Positions 19,899-29,279 of a DNA stretch of 64,000 nucleotides are shown one piece after another; the first letter of the stretch is position 1, and every line of letters begins with the position of its first letter. The notes beneath the pieces are model-generated. The model was not told where the DNA came from and did not search any database. It saw only the letters and a list, made by a program, of their open reading frames with translations. Source of the DNA: JBGPQJ01 sp963829485 (GTDB taxonomy: Bacteria > Chloroflexota > Anaerolineae > Anaerolineales > Villigracilaceae); the NCBI GenBank assembly GCA_963829485.1, contig CAWHIK010000001.1:1-64000 (forward strand), in the 5' to 3' direction. The translations under genes and the position numbers were made by a program.

Positions 19899-21011
19899 CT
19901 ATTTCTCGTAGGGCTGGCCGTCAGCGGCGGGAGGTGTGGTCTTGCCCACCACGCCGGTCATGATGATCATGGTCAGGATGTAGGGGGTCAGGCCGACCAC
20001 ATAGGATTGCTGCAGGAACGCCAGGTTCGGCGGGATAAGCTCGCGGAAGAATTGCAGATTGATCTGCAAGGCTTGCGCGGCACCGAATAAAAGGGCGGCC
20101 GCCCACGCGCCGACCGGCATCCAGTTGCCGAAGATCATGGCCGCCAGCGCGATGAATCCGCGCCCATTGGTCATCAGCGGCTCGAACGAGGGGACCGATT
20201 CAAGTGTCAGGTAGGCGCCCGCCAGCCCGGCGAACAGACCGCCGATGATGACATTGGCGTAGCGCATGAAATACACATTGATGCCGACGGTGTCTGCGGC
20301 TTTGGGATGTTCGCCCACGGAACGGGTCCGCAGACCCCAGCGGGTGTTGAACAGAATATAGCTTGAGACGAAGACCAGGATGATGGCCGAGATGGCGATC
20401 GGCTTCTGGTCCACGATTTTGTTGAGCGATTCGCCGAGGGTGAAGCAGGTGCCGGTGTTTGCACCGCACCATTGCTGGAACAATTCGGTGATGGGGATAT
20501 GCAGACGGGGTAATACGCCCGGGGCATGCGGCACCTGTCCGCCGAAAATGCTGCCCTTTTCAAAGAACAGCTGGCGGTTTAGAAACCCCGTGACGCCAAT
20601 GGCAAGGATGTTGATGACCGTGCCGCCGATGATCTGATCCGTTTTGAAGGTGATGGACAGCGTTGCAAGCAGCAGGGCAAACAATCCGCCGATCAACATG
20701 GCAGCCAGAACGCCCGCCAGGATGCTGGGTGTCGCGGAAAAACCAAAGATGGAATTCATGTAAATGGAGGCCAGCCAGCCGAAGAAGGCTCCCGCCAGCA
20801 TCATGCCCTCGATGCCGATATTGACCACGCCGGACCTTTCACAAAATACGCCCGAAAGCGCACCCAGTGTGAGAGGCGTGGCAACGGCGATGGTGGTGGC
20901 GATCATGCTGGCGATGATGACGATAGCCGGATCTTCCTGGTACCCCACCAGCACGACCGAGCCGATGAGAATGGCAATGATAATGGCGATAAAACCGTAT
21001 CGTTTAGCCAC
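19899..21011 (-). CDS. ABC transporter permease (BMP type, NupQ/YufQ-like)
   Basis: 370 residues with about nine membrane helices. Family features are ATPLTLGALSGVFCERSGVVNIGIEGMML near the N-terminus (nucleoside/sugar permeases carry NIGIEG) and the loop RTRSVGEHPKAADTVGIN. It forms the channel with the second permease. An AGGAGG ribosome-binding site overlaps the end of the upstream permease gene. Nucleoside or another small polar solute is the usual substrate of such BMP systems. Confidence 0.9.
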   Translation of the reverse strand: MAKRYGFIAIIIAILIGSVVLVGYQEDPAIVIIASMIATTIAVATPLTLGALSGVFCERSGVVNIGIEGMMLAGAFFGWLASIYMNSIFGFSATPSILAGVLAAMLIGGLFALLLATLSITFKTDQIIGGTVINILAIGVTGFLNRQLFFEKGSIFGGQVPHAPGVLPRLHIPITELFQQWCGANTGTCFTLGESLNKIVDQKPIAISAIILVFVSSYILFNTRWGLRTRSVGEHPKAADTVGINVYFMRYANVIIGGLFAGLAGAYLTLESVPSFEPLMTNGRGFIALAAMIFGNWMPVGAWAAALLFGAAQALQINLQFFRELIPPNLAFLQQSYVVGLTPYILTMIIMTGVVGKTTPPAADGQPYEK

Positions 21012-21020
21012 ATGTTCCTC

Positions 21021-22159
21021 CTAGCCGCCCCAGCCGCGTGTGAGCACCAGGCGTTCTTCCTTTTGCCTTGATGCGGTAAATATAGCGGATGATTTCATCA
21101 GCGGCGACGAAGAGTAAAATAAGCGCCTGGATGACGGAGATGATATCGACGGGGATCTGCGTCAGGAACTGCATGCGGGTGGCGCCGTTGCGCATCCCGC
21201 CGAACAGAATGGCAGCCAGCACCACCCCCAATGGATGGGATTTGCCGAGCAGGGCAATGGCGATGGCATCGAAGCCGTACCCGATCGAAAAACCCAACTC
21301 ATGGCGGTAGTTCAGACCGACCACTTCGATCGCCCCGGCAAGCCCGGCCAGCCCGCCCGAAAAAGCCATGGTCAGGATGATCAGCCGTTTGACATTCATG
21401 CCGGCATATTTGGCGGCGTCCGGGTTGGAGCCCACCGTGCGGATCTCGAATCCCAGGGTGGTCTTCCACAACAGGTACCACACCAGCCAGGCGACGATCA
21501 GCGCAAGGATAAATCCCCAATGCACGCGCAGATCCGGGAAGATGGCGGGCATACGCGCGGTGACGGCGATCTCCGGTGTGCGGGCGATGACATTGGTTGG
21601 GCTGTTGTCCTTCATGGGTCCGTTCAAGAGGAAGCTGACCGTGTTCAGCGCAATGTAGTTCATCATGATGGTGTTGATGACTTCATGCGCGCCGGTGTAG
21701 GCTTTCAATGCGCCCGGGATGGCTGCCCAGATCGCGCCGAACAGGATGCCCATTCCGATCGCGAGTGGAATGTGAATGATGGCTGGAATGGTGATTCCCA
21801 GCATGCCGGGAAGGGCATAGCCCACCCAGGCGGCGGCCACCGCGCCCAACGCCAATTGGCCTTCCGCGCCGATGTTGAACAAGCCGCCCTTGAAAGCCAG
21901 AGCGACAGCCAGCCCGGCAAAGATATAGGGGGTTGCCCATACGGCGGTTTCGCTGAGTGCTTTAGGGGAACCAAAAGCCCCTTGAAAAAGACCGACATAT
22001 GCCTGGAATCGGATTTCCCCCTGCCAGCCAGATAATAATGCCGCCGATGACCAGTGCGGTAAAAATCGCGAGGAACGGCACCAGCGCCGCATCCAGTGCC
22101 GAGCGAAAGAGTTTTTTTACGCGGCCCGGTTCTTTTCCCTTTGTCTCGCTACCCTGCAT
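21021..22159 (-). CDS. ABC transporter permease (BMP type, NupP/YufP-like; two frameshifts)
   Basis: The N-terminus starts at 22159 (MQGSETKGKE) with one membrane helix ending IIIWLAGGNPI. An extra C at ~22007 breaks the frame; removing it gives GGNPIQAYVGLFQGAFGSP, the expected family sequence. GGLFNIGAEGQLALG is the permease signature. Near the 3' end an extra A (~21060) diverts the frame; corrected, the tail reads KEERLVLTRGWGG and stops at 21021. About 379 residues. The next gene starts 9 bp later. Confidence 0.86.
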
Positions 22160-22203
22160 CCCGTGTTGCTCCCTGAGACAGATTTTTATTAATTATAACA
22201 ATA

Positions 22204-22233
22204 AAGGGGAAAGAGAGTGACCTCTTTCCCCTT
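22204..22233 (-). terminator. Perfect 12-bp hairpin between the binding-protein and permease genes
   Basis: AAGGGGAAAGAG (22204-22215) and CTCTTTCCCCTT (22222-22233) form a perfect stem with a 6-nt loop. On the minus strand it is followed by TATTGTTATAATTAATAAAAA. It lies 16 bp after the binding-protein stop and would allow partial termination, so that the binding protein is made in excess, or protect the 3' end of its message. Confidence 0.7.
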
Positions 22234-22248
22234 CGAATTGCGGGAATT

Positions 22249-23306
22249 CTAATTGCTTACGGCTTGGCGGGTGGAACGTTGGTCTGTCAATGAGCCGTCG
22301 AGCAGTGCAGCGTTGATCTCTTCCATCTTGGCCTTAATTTCAGCCGGAGACTTGCTAGTCCAGATCATGGATAAGGAGCATAGCCGGCAGTGCCTGTATA
22401 GTTGCCGCTCGGGAAGGTGCCTTCCTTGGCCATCTTGAGCAGCCCGGCAACGCCTGGGGTGATGAGCTTCATCGCGCTGGAGAGCATGCGGGGGGCAGCT
22501 TCCGGAAGCGTGAAGTACTGGTCGCTGTCGACGCCGATGGCATACTTGCCAGCCTGGGCGGCCGCGGTGACGGCGCCGTTACCGGTCTTGCCGCCGCAAC
22601 CGAAGATAACATCGACGCCCTTGTCCATCATGGAGTTGGCGGTCGCCGCGCCCCATTCGGGATCAACGAAGGTCTTGTCGAAGCCGACATCGTTGTGATA
22701 CACCACGTTGACTTCCACGGCCGGGTCAATATAAGCAGCGCCGGCTTTGTAGCCTTCACCAAAGCGCCAAACGGGCGGGACAGCATCGGTACCGCAGACG
22801 GCGCCGATCTTGCCGGTCTTGCTCATCATGGCAGCCAGGGCGCCGACCAGGAAACCAGCCTGGTCTTCGGGGAAGCCCAAGCCGGTGAGATTGGCGATGT
22901 CATTGGTGGCATCGTCATCGAACTGCCAGGCCTGGAATTGGTCCACGCCGACGAAATCGACATCCGGGTACTTCTTGGCGGCAGCGGCGGTGGCATCACC
23001 CAGGGCGAAACCAACGGTCACGATGGCATCGTAGCCTTCGTCAGCGAAGGTGGCGATGTTCTTGTCATAGTCCTTGGCATCGGTGGTTTCGATGTACTGG
23101 ACCTTGGCGCCGAGTTCCTTCTCAGCCTGTTTCACGCCTTCCCAGGCGGACTGGTTGAAGGATTTGTCATCGATCTTGCCGACATCCGTCACGAGGCCGA
23201 CGCACACAACGTCCTCGCTCTTGCAGTCGGGGGCGGCAGGGGCACAGGCCGGCAGCGCCATCGCCACGATCAGCAGGAGGGCAAACACAGCAAATGTTTT
23301 CTTCAT
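22249..23306 (-). CDS. BMP family ABC transporter substrate-binding lipoprotein (frameshift near the end)
   Basis: Signal peptide with lipobox LPAC (Cys21). The mature part begins VVCVGLVTDVGKIDDKSFN, the BMP/Med/PnrA-like family signature, and continues with a two-lobed periplasmic-binding fold. The uninterrupted frame stops at 22365 after GTAGYAPYP. One missing base at about 22372 hides a further ~35 residues (PAEIKAKMEEINAALLDGS) ending at TAG 22249; the C-terminal helix of the family is thus present. The total is ~352 residues. It captures nucleosides or a related ligand outside the membrane for the downstream permeases and ATPase. A long non-coding leader (115 bp) precedes it. Confidence 0.9.
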
Positions 23307-23421
23307 TTTTTCCTTCTCCTCTTAAGAAGTTTGGGGGTGGGTTTTGATTCGTGCCTCTTCGCACGAGTGATCTGTGTTTATTTTACAGCGTCTCACACCA
23401 TTGTGCAAGTGATACAAATCA

Positions 23422-23883
23422 TTATTCGATGGGATCGATGCGGTCGCCCACGCTGACCAGCCCGGACTCCACGATTTCCGCCCGCAGGCCGCCGCGGTGG
23501 ACCAGCCCCGCGCGCACCTGACGCCCCGTCATCTGCTCCAGATGCCCGCAGGGTTCGCACAATTCCAGGCCTTTGAATACCGCTCCGCCCACACGGAATG
23601 ACTTGCCGACGAGATGGTTGAGCGCCGCGCCGCGCGTGGTGATGTTGCGGCGGCTTTCCAACGCGCTCAACTCCAGTTTGTAATCGCGCCCAAGAGCTTC
23701 GAGCGCTTCCGCTTCGATGAAAGTCGCTTCGCGCGAGGGCTTATGTTTCTTGGAGTAGGTCCCCTTTTTGAAGAAATACCGGTCGCCTTCCAATCCCTGC
23801 CCGGCAACGGCGTTGACCTGATTCACCGACTCCAGTTTTCCTTCACCTTTTGGTGTGATTTGGATAGAGACAATGTTACCCAT
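23422..23883 (-). CDS. MOSC domain-containing protein
   Basis: 153 residues starting at ATG 23883, which has AAGGAG 7 nt upstream. A longer reading (to 23916) would overlap the PIG-L gene. MOSC features are GLEGDRYF, REATFIEAEALEAL, RRNITTRGAALNHLVGKSF, and CEPCGHLE with the conserved sulfur-carrying Cys. MOSC proteins handle molybdenum-cofactor sulfur or related sulfuration. This stand-alone short form is of unknown substrate. It follows the PIG-L deacetylase gene by 13 bp on the same strand. Confidence 0.88.
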   Translation of the reverse strand: MGNIVSIQITPKGEGKLESVNQVNAVAGQGLEGDRYFFKKGTYSKKHKPSREATFIEAEALEALGRDYKLELSALESRRNITTRGAALNHLVGKSFRVGGAVFKGLELCEPCGHLEQMTGRQVRAGLVHRGGLRAEIVESGLVSVGDRIDPIE

Positions 23884-23896
23884 ATTATTTCTCCTT

Positions 23897-24634
23897 TTAT
23901 CCGTGATCTTCTTCATTCTCCAGTACCATTACTTTATAAGACTCGGCGTAGTTCATTCCCTTTTCCTTGCCCTCCTCGGCGGCCCATTCGCGGATCATTT
24001 TCTCAGGGTCCCAGTCTCCCAGCTGGCTGGCGTGTTTCTTCAACGCGGCAATTTTTGTATCGATCGTCGCGGTGATGTCCACCCACGTATCGGGTTTTTC
24101 GGGTCCGTGCAGGTAAAGCCGTTTGACGTTGTGCGGCTCGAAGCCCTCTTTCAATAACTCGGCGAACAGCAGCCGCGACCCCGCCGAAGGAAAGACCGCG
24201 TACGTCGCTGCCTGGGCAGCCGCGCGGTGGTCGGGATGGTTGATATACCCATTTCCGTAGAAGACAGCCTGCGGGTCGCCGGTCACGACGACATCGGGCT
24301 TGAGCGTGCGGATGAGTTTGGTCAGCTCCTTGCGCAGGGAGAGAGTCGGCTCCAGTTCGCCGTCGGGATAATGCATATAAATGGTCTGCTTGACGCCGAT
24401 GATTTCGTTCGCGGCATTCTGCTCCCCCTCACGCAGACGGGCGAGCGCCGGTTTGTAGCTTGCATCGTGTAACGGATCGTTGGAACCCGCGTCGCCGCTG
24501 GTAATGACCACCGAGATCACTTCGCAGCCGGCGGCTGACCATTTAGCCAGCGTCCCGGCGACGGTGAATTCCTGGTCGTCCGGGTGCGCATGGATGCTCA
24601 TCGCTTTTTTGGGCAAATACTCGCTCTCAGTCAT
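23897..24634 (-). CDS. PIG-L/LmbE family deacetylase
   Basis: 245 residues from ATG 24634 (GGAG 9 nt upstream). An in-frame extension to 24781 would run into the upstream gene and has unlikely composition. The zinc-binding and catalytic motif HAHPDDQEF lies at residues ~15-23, and the second metal ligand is in NHPDHRAA. The family removes acetyl groups from N-acetylglucosaminyl lipids or thiols (BshB, MshB, LmbE). The substrate is unknown. It lies between a polytopic membrane protein and MOSC, all on the minus strand and closely spaced. Confidence 0.88.
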   Translation of the reverse strand: MTESEYLPKKAMSIHAHPDDQEFTVAGTLAKWSAAGCEVISVVITSGDAGSNDPLHDASYKPALARLREGEQNAANEIIGVKQTIYMHYPDGELEPTLSLRKELTKLIRTLKPDVVVTGDPQAVFYGNGYINHPDHRAAAQAATYAVFPSAGSRLLFAELLKEGFEPHNVKRLYLHGPEKPDTWVDITATIDTKIAALKKHASQLGDWDPEKMIREWAAEEGKEKGMNYAESYKVMVLENEEDHG

Positions 24635-24653
24635 GTGTTTTCTCCAGTGAAGG

Positions 24654-26696
24654 TCACTCTTGTATGCAATTCTGGATGTCGAGCAGCCTGCGAATGGACT
24701 TGTGCGAGGGTTTGTCGTGTTCCGAGACGACGACCACGCACGGCTGCGAAAGCTCCTCGCGCGACGCGGCGGGCATCTCATTCCACCAGACCTCGTCCAC
24801 GAACACGTAGCGGAAACCGCTGGCAGCCAGCGATTCGATGGCGGGATTGGCGATCAGCGATTCCCACGACTCCAGCCTTTCGAGGCCGCTCACTGAGGAG
24901 CGCGTGGGAAGGCCTGTCATCATGGACGCGCGCCAGGGGATGCGGTCGATCACCGCGCCATCGTCCTCCAAGTTATTCCAGGTGTCGCTGAGGATGCGGG
25001 AATCCTGGCTGTTCATATCCAGTCCCAGTTGCGGCTGCGAGATGCCGGTCATGACCATGCCGGTGACGACGATCCCGCCGAAGACCATCAGCCCCAGCGC
25101 GACCGCGCCCACCTTTTGCAGCGCCGGCTTGACTGCGCCGGAAGAATCCATGACCATCAAAGCGAGGAAAACTGTCCACACGAACAGGGAGAAGGCGCTC
25201 AGGCGGGAGATGTCTCGTTCGGCCTGGTAGCTCAGGAAGAGCGGCGCGATCAGCCCCACCCAGGCGCCGATGACCATGGCGCCGGTTGCCCAGTCCCCGG
25301 ATTTAAATTTTCGCCACGCCCAGACCGTGATCCACGGCGTGAGCAGGATGACGACACCTAATTCACATATCGCAATGAAGAGTTCACCCGGCGAGAAAAT
25401 GTTAAGCGCACCCAGATGTGCGGAGAAAACCGCCGGCGGCCAGCGCAGGCTGAACCCGCCCGCCTCGACGGCTCCCTCGACGCCGATGCCGGCCGTGCCG
25501 AACACAAGGTCGCGCAGCGTTTCGGTCAGCGTGCCGCCCTGCAGCAGGGCAAATGGAACGGAAACTGCCAGCGCGAGAAAGCCGGGGTGCAGGACGAGAG
25601 TTTTGATGAATGCGGTGAACTTGTTTCCCGATGTTTTATTTGCGCGGACCTGCATGATGGACCACGCGACCAGCGCCGCTGCGCCGCCGATGGCGAACAA
25701 CCCGTAGCTGGATTCCCAGACCAGCGCCCAGAGCGCCAGGGCAAGCCCGAGGGGAATCCACGCCAGGCGGTGGGAGATGCGCGGGAAGACGAGCAGCAGC
25801 AGGATGATGATGGCGGACGAGAGGATGTTCGAGCCGGCGTGGAGCATGGTCAGCGAGGGGAAGATGCCGTTGGTGTACGCCATCATGATCGGGGTGGGAG
25901 GTCCGCCGTCGAGCGGCCAGCCCTGAAGCAGCGCCTGCGAAAATGGCGCGCCGGTCTCGCTGGAGCCGATCAGGTGAATGACCGGGTCGAGCAGCGCCAG
26001 TTTAATTTGCGGGACGAGGAGGAGAAGATAACGAGTTCCAGATGCGAAGGCGATGATGAACGCGGCGAGCGGTCCTGCCCATTCTTTGCCCGAGATACGC
26101 TTTGCCAGCAGACTCGTCAGCAGGAGTGTCAGCGCGAAAGCAATGGATTTGGCCAGGTCGAACGCGCTCCACGGCGTCAGCCCGCCGAGGCGCATGAGGG
26201 TGGACGCGAACAGTTGAAAGCCATAATGGTAGCGGAAGTAAAAGTCCGCGTTCAGGTAGAAATGAGGGGGGATGTCCCCGGCGGCCATGCGCGAGATGAT
26301 GGTCAGGTTCTTGGGCTCGTCGAACAACGCGACGCCGCGGCTGATCAATAGAAAAGCGGCAGTGATCAGGATGAAAGCGAGAAACTGCGCCCAGGCGGAT
26401 GTCAGGTCGCGCCAATCGAGCAGGGGACGTTTCCCCTTCCACGCGAAGCCAAGTCCCAGCAGCAGCGTGCAAATTCCCGCAGAGATGAATGCCCAATCCG
26501 CAGGCAGCCAGTGGCCGAGTAAATTGGCAAAAAATGTGTAACTGACCAGGCCGAGAGCCAGCCCCACCATCGGACGTTCCTTCTGCTCGAGGTTGAAGGT
26601 GTGCGCGGCGAGCAGCCAACCGCCCGTGAACCACATCAGGGCGGCGATGAGCCAGGGGATGAAGTCGAGCGGATTTCCGGTGCGCAGCCAGTACAT
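24654..26696 (-). CDS. Large polytopic membrane protein, function unknown
   Basis: 680 residues from ATG 26696, preceded by AGGT. A TTG 27 nt upstream is an alternative start. About fifteen hydrophobic helices fill residues 10-560, followed by a ~120-residue soluble domain. The loop VALFDEPKNLTIISRMAAGD, with an acidic pair after the fourth helix, and FYFRYHYGFQLF resemble the external loops of GT39-like or DUF2298-type enzymes. A TATACT box lies ~27 nt before the start. It is GC-rich and intact. It probably forms an operon with the PIG-L deacetylase (20-bp gap), which hints at glycan or glycolipid modification. Confidence 0.6.
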   Translation of the reverse strand: MYWLRTGNPLDFIPWLIAALMWFTGGWLLAAHTFNLEQKERPMVGLALGLVSYTFFANLLGHWLPADWAFISAGICTLLLGLGFAWKGKRPLLDWRDLTSAWAQFLAFILITAAFLLISRGVALFDEPKNLTIISRMAAGDIPPHFYLNADFYFRYHYGFQLFASTLMRLGGLTPWSAFDLAKSIAFALTLLLTSLLAKRISGKEWAGPLAAFIIAFASGTRYLLLLVPQIKLALLDPVIHLIGSSETGAPFSQALLQGWPLDGGPPTPIMMAYTNGIFPSLTMLHAGSNILSSAIIILLLLVFPRISHRLAWIPLGLALALWALVWESSYGLFAIGGAAALVAWSIMQVRANKTSGNKFTAFIKTLVLHPGFLALAVSVPFALLQGGTLTETLRDLVFGTAGIGVEGAVEAGGFSLRWPPAVFSAHLGALNIFSPGELFIAICELGVVILLTPWITVWAWRKFKSGDWATGAMVIGAWVGLIAPLFLSYQAERDISRLSAFSLFVWTVFLALMVMDSSGAVKPALQKVGAVALGLMVFGGIVVTGMVMTGISQPQLGLDMNSQDSRILSDTWNNLEDDGAVIDRIPWRASMMTGLPTRSSVSGLERLESWESLIANPAIESLAASGFRYVFVDEVWWNEMPAASREELSQPCVVVVSEHDKPSHKSIRRLLDIQNCIQE

Positions 26697-26925
26697 AATG
26701 TGACCTATCGGGTAATTCTGCAAAAGTATAGCACAAGCTGGAAGGCGAAAGAATCACCGCGAAGACGCAAAGAGCGCAGAGAAAAAACTATGCATTCTCT
26801 GCGGTGAGATTTACCGAAGCATGCCAAGTGGTGATGATTTTCCATAATAATCCTGACACCCTCCAGAAGTAAGCCGGGTCTTTTGGATGTACAATAACTT
26901 TACGTATCCCTACGAGGAGATTTCA

Positions 26926-28449
26926 ATGACCATTACCCTGAATGGCTCTGAACTGACCGTCGAAAAACTGGTTGCCATCGCCCGTGACGGCGAAAAAGTG
27001 GCGCTCGACCCGGCTGCGCTGGAGAGGATCAAAGTCTGCCGCGCCATGCTGGAGGACAAACTCGCCAAGAAAGAGATCATGTACGGCACAAACACCGGCA
27101 TCGGCGAATTTTCCGAGACGATGCTCGACGACGATCAGGTAAAGGAATTCCAGAAATATCTCATCTACAACCATGCGGCTGGGATCGGCGACCCGGCACC
27201 CATCGAACACGTCCGCGCGGCGCTGGCGGGACGCATCAACGTCCACGCGCATGGCAACTCAGGCTGCCGGCCGGAGATCACCCTGACGATGGTCGAGATG
27301 CTCAACAAGGGCGTGACGCCGGTCGTATGCCAGAAAGGCTCCGTCGGCGCGTCCGGTGACCTGGCTCCGATGGCTCAGGCAGCGCTGCTGCTCATGGGCG
27401 AGGGCGAGGCGTTCTATCAGGGCGAACGCCTACCCGGCAAAGAGGCGATGCAAAAAGCGGGTATTCCTGTCCCTGGATTACAGGCGCGCGACGGGTTGGC
27501 GGCGATCAACGGGTCAAACCTGCTGACCGCCATGAGCGCCATCCACATCTTCGATATGGAGCGCTTCATCAAACAGGCGGAGATCGCCGCCGCGATGAGC
27601 CTCGAAGCGCTGCTGGCGAATATGAAACCTTACGACACGCGCCTGCATGAGCTGCGCGGATTCAAAGGCGCGGTTGCCTCGGCCAAGAACATCCGCAAGG
27701 TGCTGGAAGGCTCCGACCTGACCACCGGCAAGATGAAGACCAAGGTGCAGGATGCCTACTCGATGCGGTCCACCCCGCAGGTGATCGGCGCGGCGCGCGA
27801 TGCCATCGCCTACGCCCGCTCGCAGGTGGAGATCGAGCTCAACGGCGTCGGCGACAACCCCATCTTCATCCCCGAAGCGCGGCTCACGTTGACCGGCGCC
27901 AATTTCCAGGGCAGCCCGGTCGCGCTGCCGATGGACATGGCCGGCGCAGCCATCACCATGGTGTGCGTGCTCTCCGAGCGCCGCCTCAACCGCCTGACCA
28001 ACCCGGCGTTGAGCGCAGGTTTGCCCGACTTCCTCGCGCACAGCCCCGGCTTCTACTCCGGGCTGATGCTCTCGCAATACACCGCGGACATGCTGATCGT
28101 CGAGCAGCGGATTCTCTCCGCGCCGGCCAGCATCCAGTCCATCCCGGCGGCGGCCGACCAGGAGGACTTTGTCTCGATGGGTATGAACACGGCGCTCAAG
28201 AATGGGCAGATCCTGGACAATGCCTTCGGCATCCTCGGCATCGAATTCATGGCTGCCGCGCAGGCGCTCGACTTCCGTGAGTTCACTCCCGGTAAAGGGA
28301 CGCAGGCGGCGCGCGAGACCGTCCGCAAGCATGTTGCCCATCTCGAGGTGGACCGTCCGCTGTACCCCGATCACAACACCATGAAGGCGCTGGTGAAATC
28401 GGGCGAGATCCTGGCGGAAGTGGAGAAGGCCATCGGCAGCTTGGTGTAA
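26926..28449 (+). CDS. hutH: MIO-type aromatic amino acid ammonia-lyase (histidine ammonia-lyase-like)
   Basis: 507 residues from ATG 26926 with GAGGAG upstream; a TACAAT box lies ~30 nt before. The autocatalytic MIO triad is Ala142-Ser143-Gly144 in GSVGASGDLAP. Other active-site residues keep HAL numbering: Tyr53 (YGTNTG), His83, Asn195, the Q-Y-R set in VQDAYSMR, Phe327 and Glu413 (DQEDFVSMG). The Glu is typical of histidine ammonia-lyase, which forms urocanate and ammonia. Two neighbours differ from classic HAL: Asn82 in place of Ser before His83, and Phe in place of His after the QED triplet. No hutU, hutI or hutG gene is nearby, so the substrate may be histidine or another aromatic amino acid. 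Confidence 0.85.
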   Translation: MTITLNGSELTVEKLVAIARDGEKVALDPAALERIKVCRAMLEDKLAKKEIMYGTNTGIGEFSETMLDDDQVKEFQKYLIYNHAAGIGDPAPIEHVRAALAGRINVHAHGNSGCRPEITLTMVEMLNKGVTPVVCQKGSVGASGDLAPMAQAALLLMGEGEAFYQGERLPGKEAMQKAGIPVPGLQARDGLAAINGSNLLTAMSAIHIFDMERFIKQAEIAAAMSLEALLANMKPYDTRLHELRGFKGAVASAKNIRKVLEGSDLTTGKMKTKVQDAYSMRSTPQVIGAARDAIAYARSQVEIELNGVGDNPIFIPEARLTLTGANFQGSPVALPMDMAGAAITMVCVLSERRLNRLTNPALSAGLPDFLAHSPGFYSGLMLSQYTADMLIVEQRILSAPASIQSIPAAADQEDFVSMGMNTALKNGQILDNAFGILGIEFMAAAQALDFREFTPGKGTQAARETVRKHVAHLEVDRPLYPDHNTMKALVKSGEILAEVEKAIGSLV

Positions 28450-28490
28450 TTTACGAGCGGGTTGCGCGTAGATTTTCGACATTCAAGCAA

Positions 28491-28520
28491 AGCAGCCCCA
28501 CTGAGGGGCTGCTCTTTTGT
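28491..28520 (+). terminator. Intrinsic terminator after the ammonia-lyase gene
   Basis: AGCAGCCCC (28491-28499), loop ACTGA, GGGGCTGCT (28505-28513), then CTTTTGTT. Perfect 9-bp stem. Confidence 0.9.
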
Positions 28521-28980
28521 TACATTTCCTATTGAAAAAGCTATTTCTCCGTGCTATTATGCTAATGCTTTGGTTCACAATGGAGGTTTGTACAAGAGAT
28601 AAATCAATAGTTTCCCCTCATAGCACTCAACGCAGTTTTCGTCGTTCCCACAAAATTGGGAGGCTGTGATCTGGTAACCTAAAATGGACGCTGCAAGGGG
28701 TTATCAAGGAGCCAAAAGCGGAACCGGCCCAACGGTCGGTTCTTTTAATTTCCTTACTGTTAGTCATAATTGAATTCAGGGATTTTTCTTTAGAAAAACG
28801 GCTGGCCAAGATTGGCGGTTTTTGGCAGTTATTTTTTTGTTTTTTGCGGATCAATGAGAATGCAGCCAGGACTGAGGAGGTGCCCTACGAAGCCAGCGTA
28901 ACACTCCCTTGCTCAATGCCTGCCTGTTGAGGGCAGTCTGTTCGATCAACAATTCATTCAAACTGAAACACGGAGGGAAT
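28521..28980. other. Intergenic region, AT-rich, no gene recognised
   Basis: 460 bp without a convincing coding frame. It contains a weak hairpin GAACCG/CGGTTC followed by TTTTAATTTC around 28730-28755, and GGAGGGA as the ribosome-binding site of the next gene. I looked for riboswitch cores here (c-di-GMP, TPP, cobalamin) and did not recognise one. Confidence 0.5.
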
Positions 28981-29279
28981 ATGAAAACAATGCTTTTCAC
29001 TAAAATAGTCCGGACTACTGTGGCGGTCATTTTTATTTTGGGGGTTTTGATTAGGCCAAACACAACTATTGCAGGCGCATCAGCTGATGATGCTTTTATC
29101 TCTGCAGATACCGGAGGCAACACAATCTATGGATATATGTGGCCAATGGATGCGCAGATGGAATTAAACAATTACTAATGCTGGTGGCACTGAGATTTAT
29201 CACCACTCTGGAACTGTTCAAGCTGGTCCATGGTGGTGGGTGGATGTTTCGAATGGAACAGTCGCTACCACAATAGCGG
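28981..29279 (+). pseudogene. Truncated 5' copy of the secreted Ig-like repeat protein
   Basis: ATG 28981 with GGAGGGA upstream begins a signal peptide (RTTVAVIFILGVLIRP) and a first Ig-like repeat with IYGYMWPMDAQMEL. The frame then stops at 29178. One extra A (in TTAAACAATT, ~29166) explains this; without it the protein runs on as TITNAGGTEIYHHSGTVQ to about 29270. There it meets a second signal-peptide-like stretch that begins the next reading frame (IFILGTLLGPTISSAGA). So two tandem related genes appear joined, the first having lost its 3' part. Either a deletion between repeats or an assembly collapse could produce this. Confidence 0.6.

Noticed and set aside
23884..23916. A longer N-terminus for the MOSC protein
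   Set aside because: It would overlap the PIG-L gene, and the AAGGAG site favours ATG 23883.
25416..26351. A 311-residue plus-strand frame opposite the membrane protein gene
   Set aside because: Arg/Gln/Glu-rich composition without a fold signature; the opposite strand encodes clear membrane helices.
27514..28482. A 322-residue minus-strand frame opposite hutH
   Set aside because: It only mirrors the ammonia-lyase codons; no motif or ribosome-binding site.
28521..28980. A riboswitch (c-di-GMP or similar) upstream of the Ig-like repeat gene
   Set aside because: Scattered matches such as CAAGGGGTTATCAAGGAGCC do not assemble into a known conserved core.
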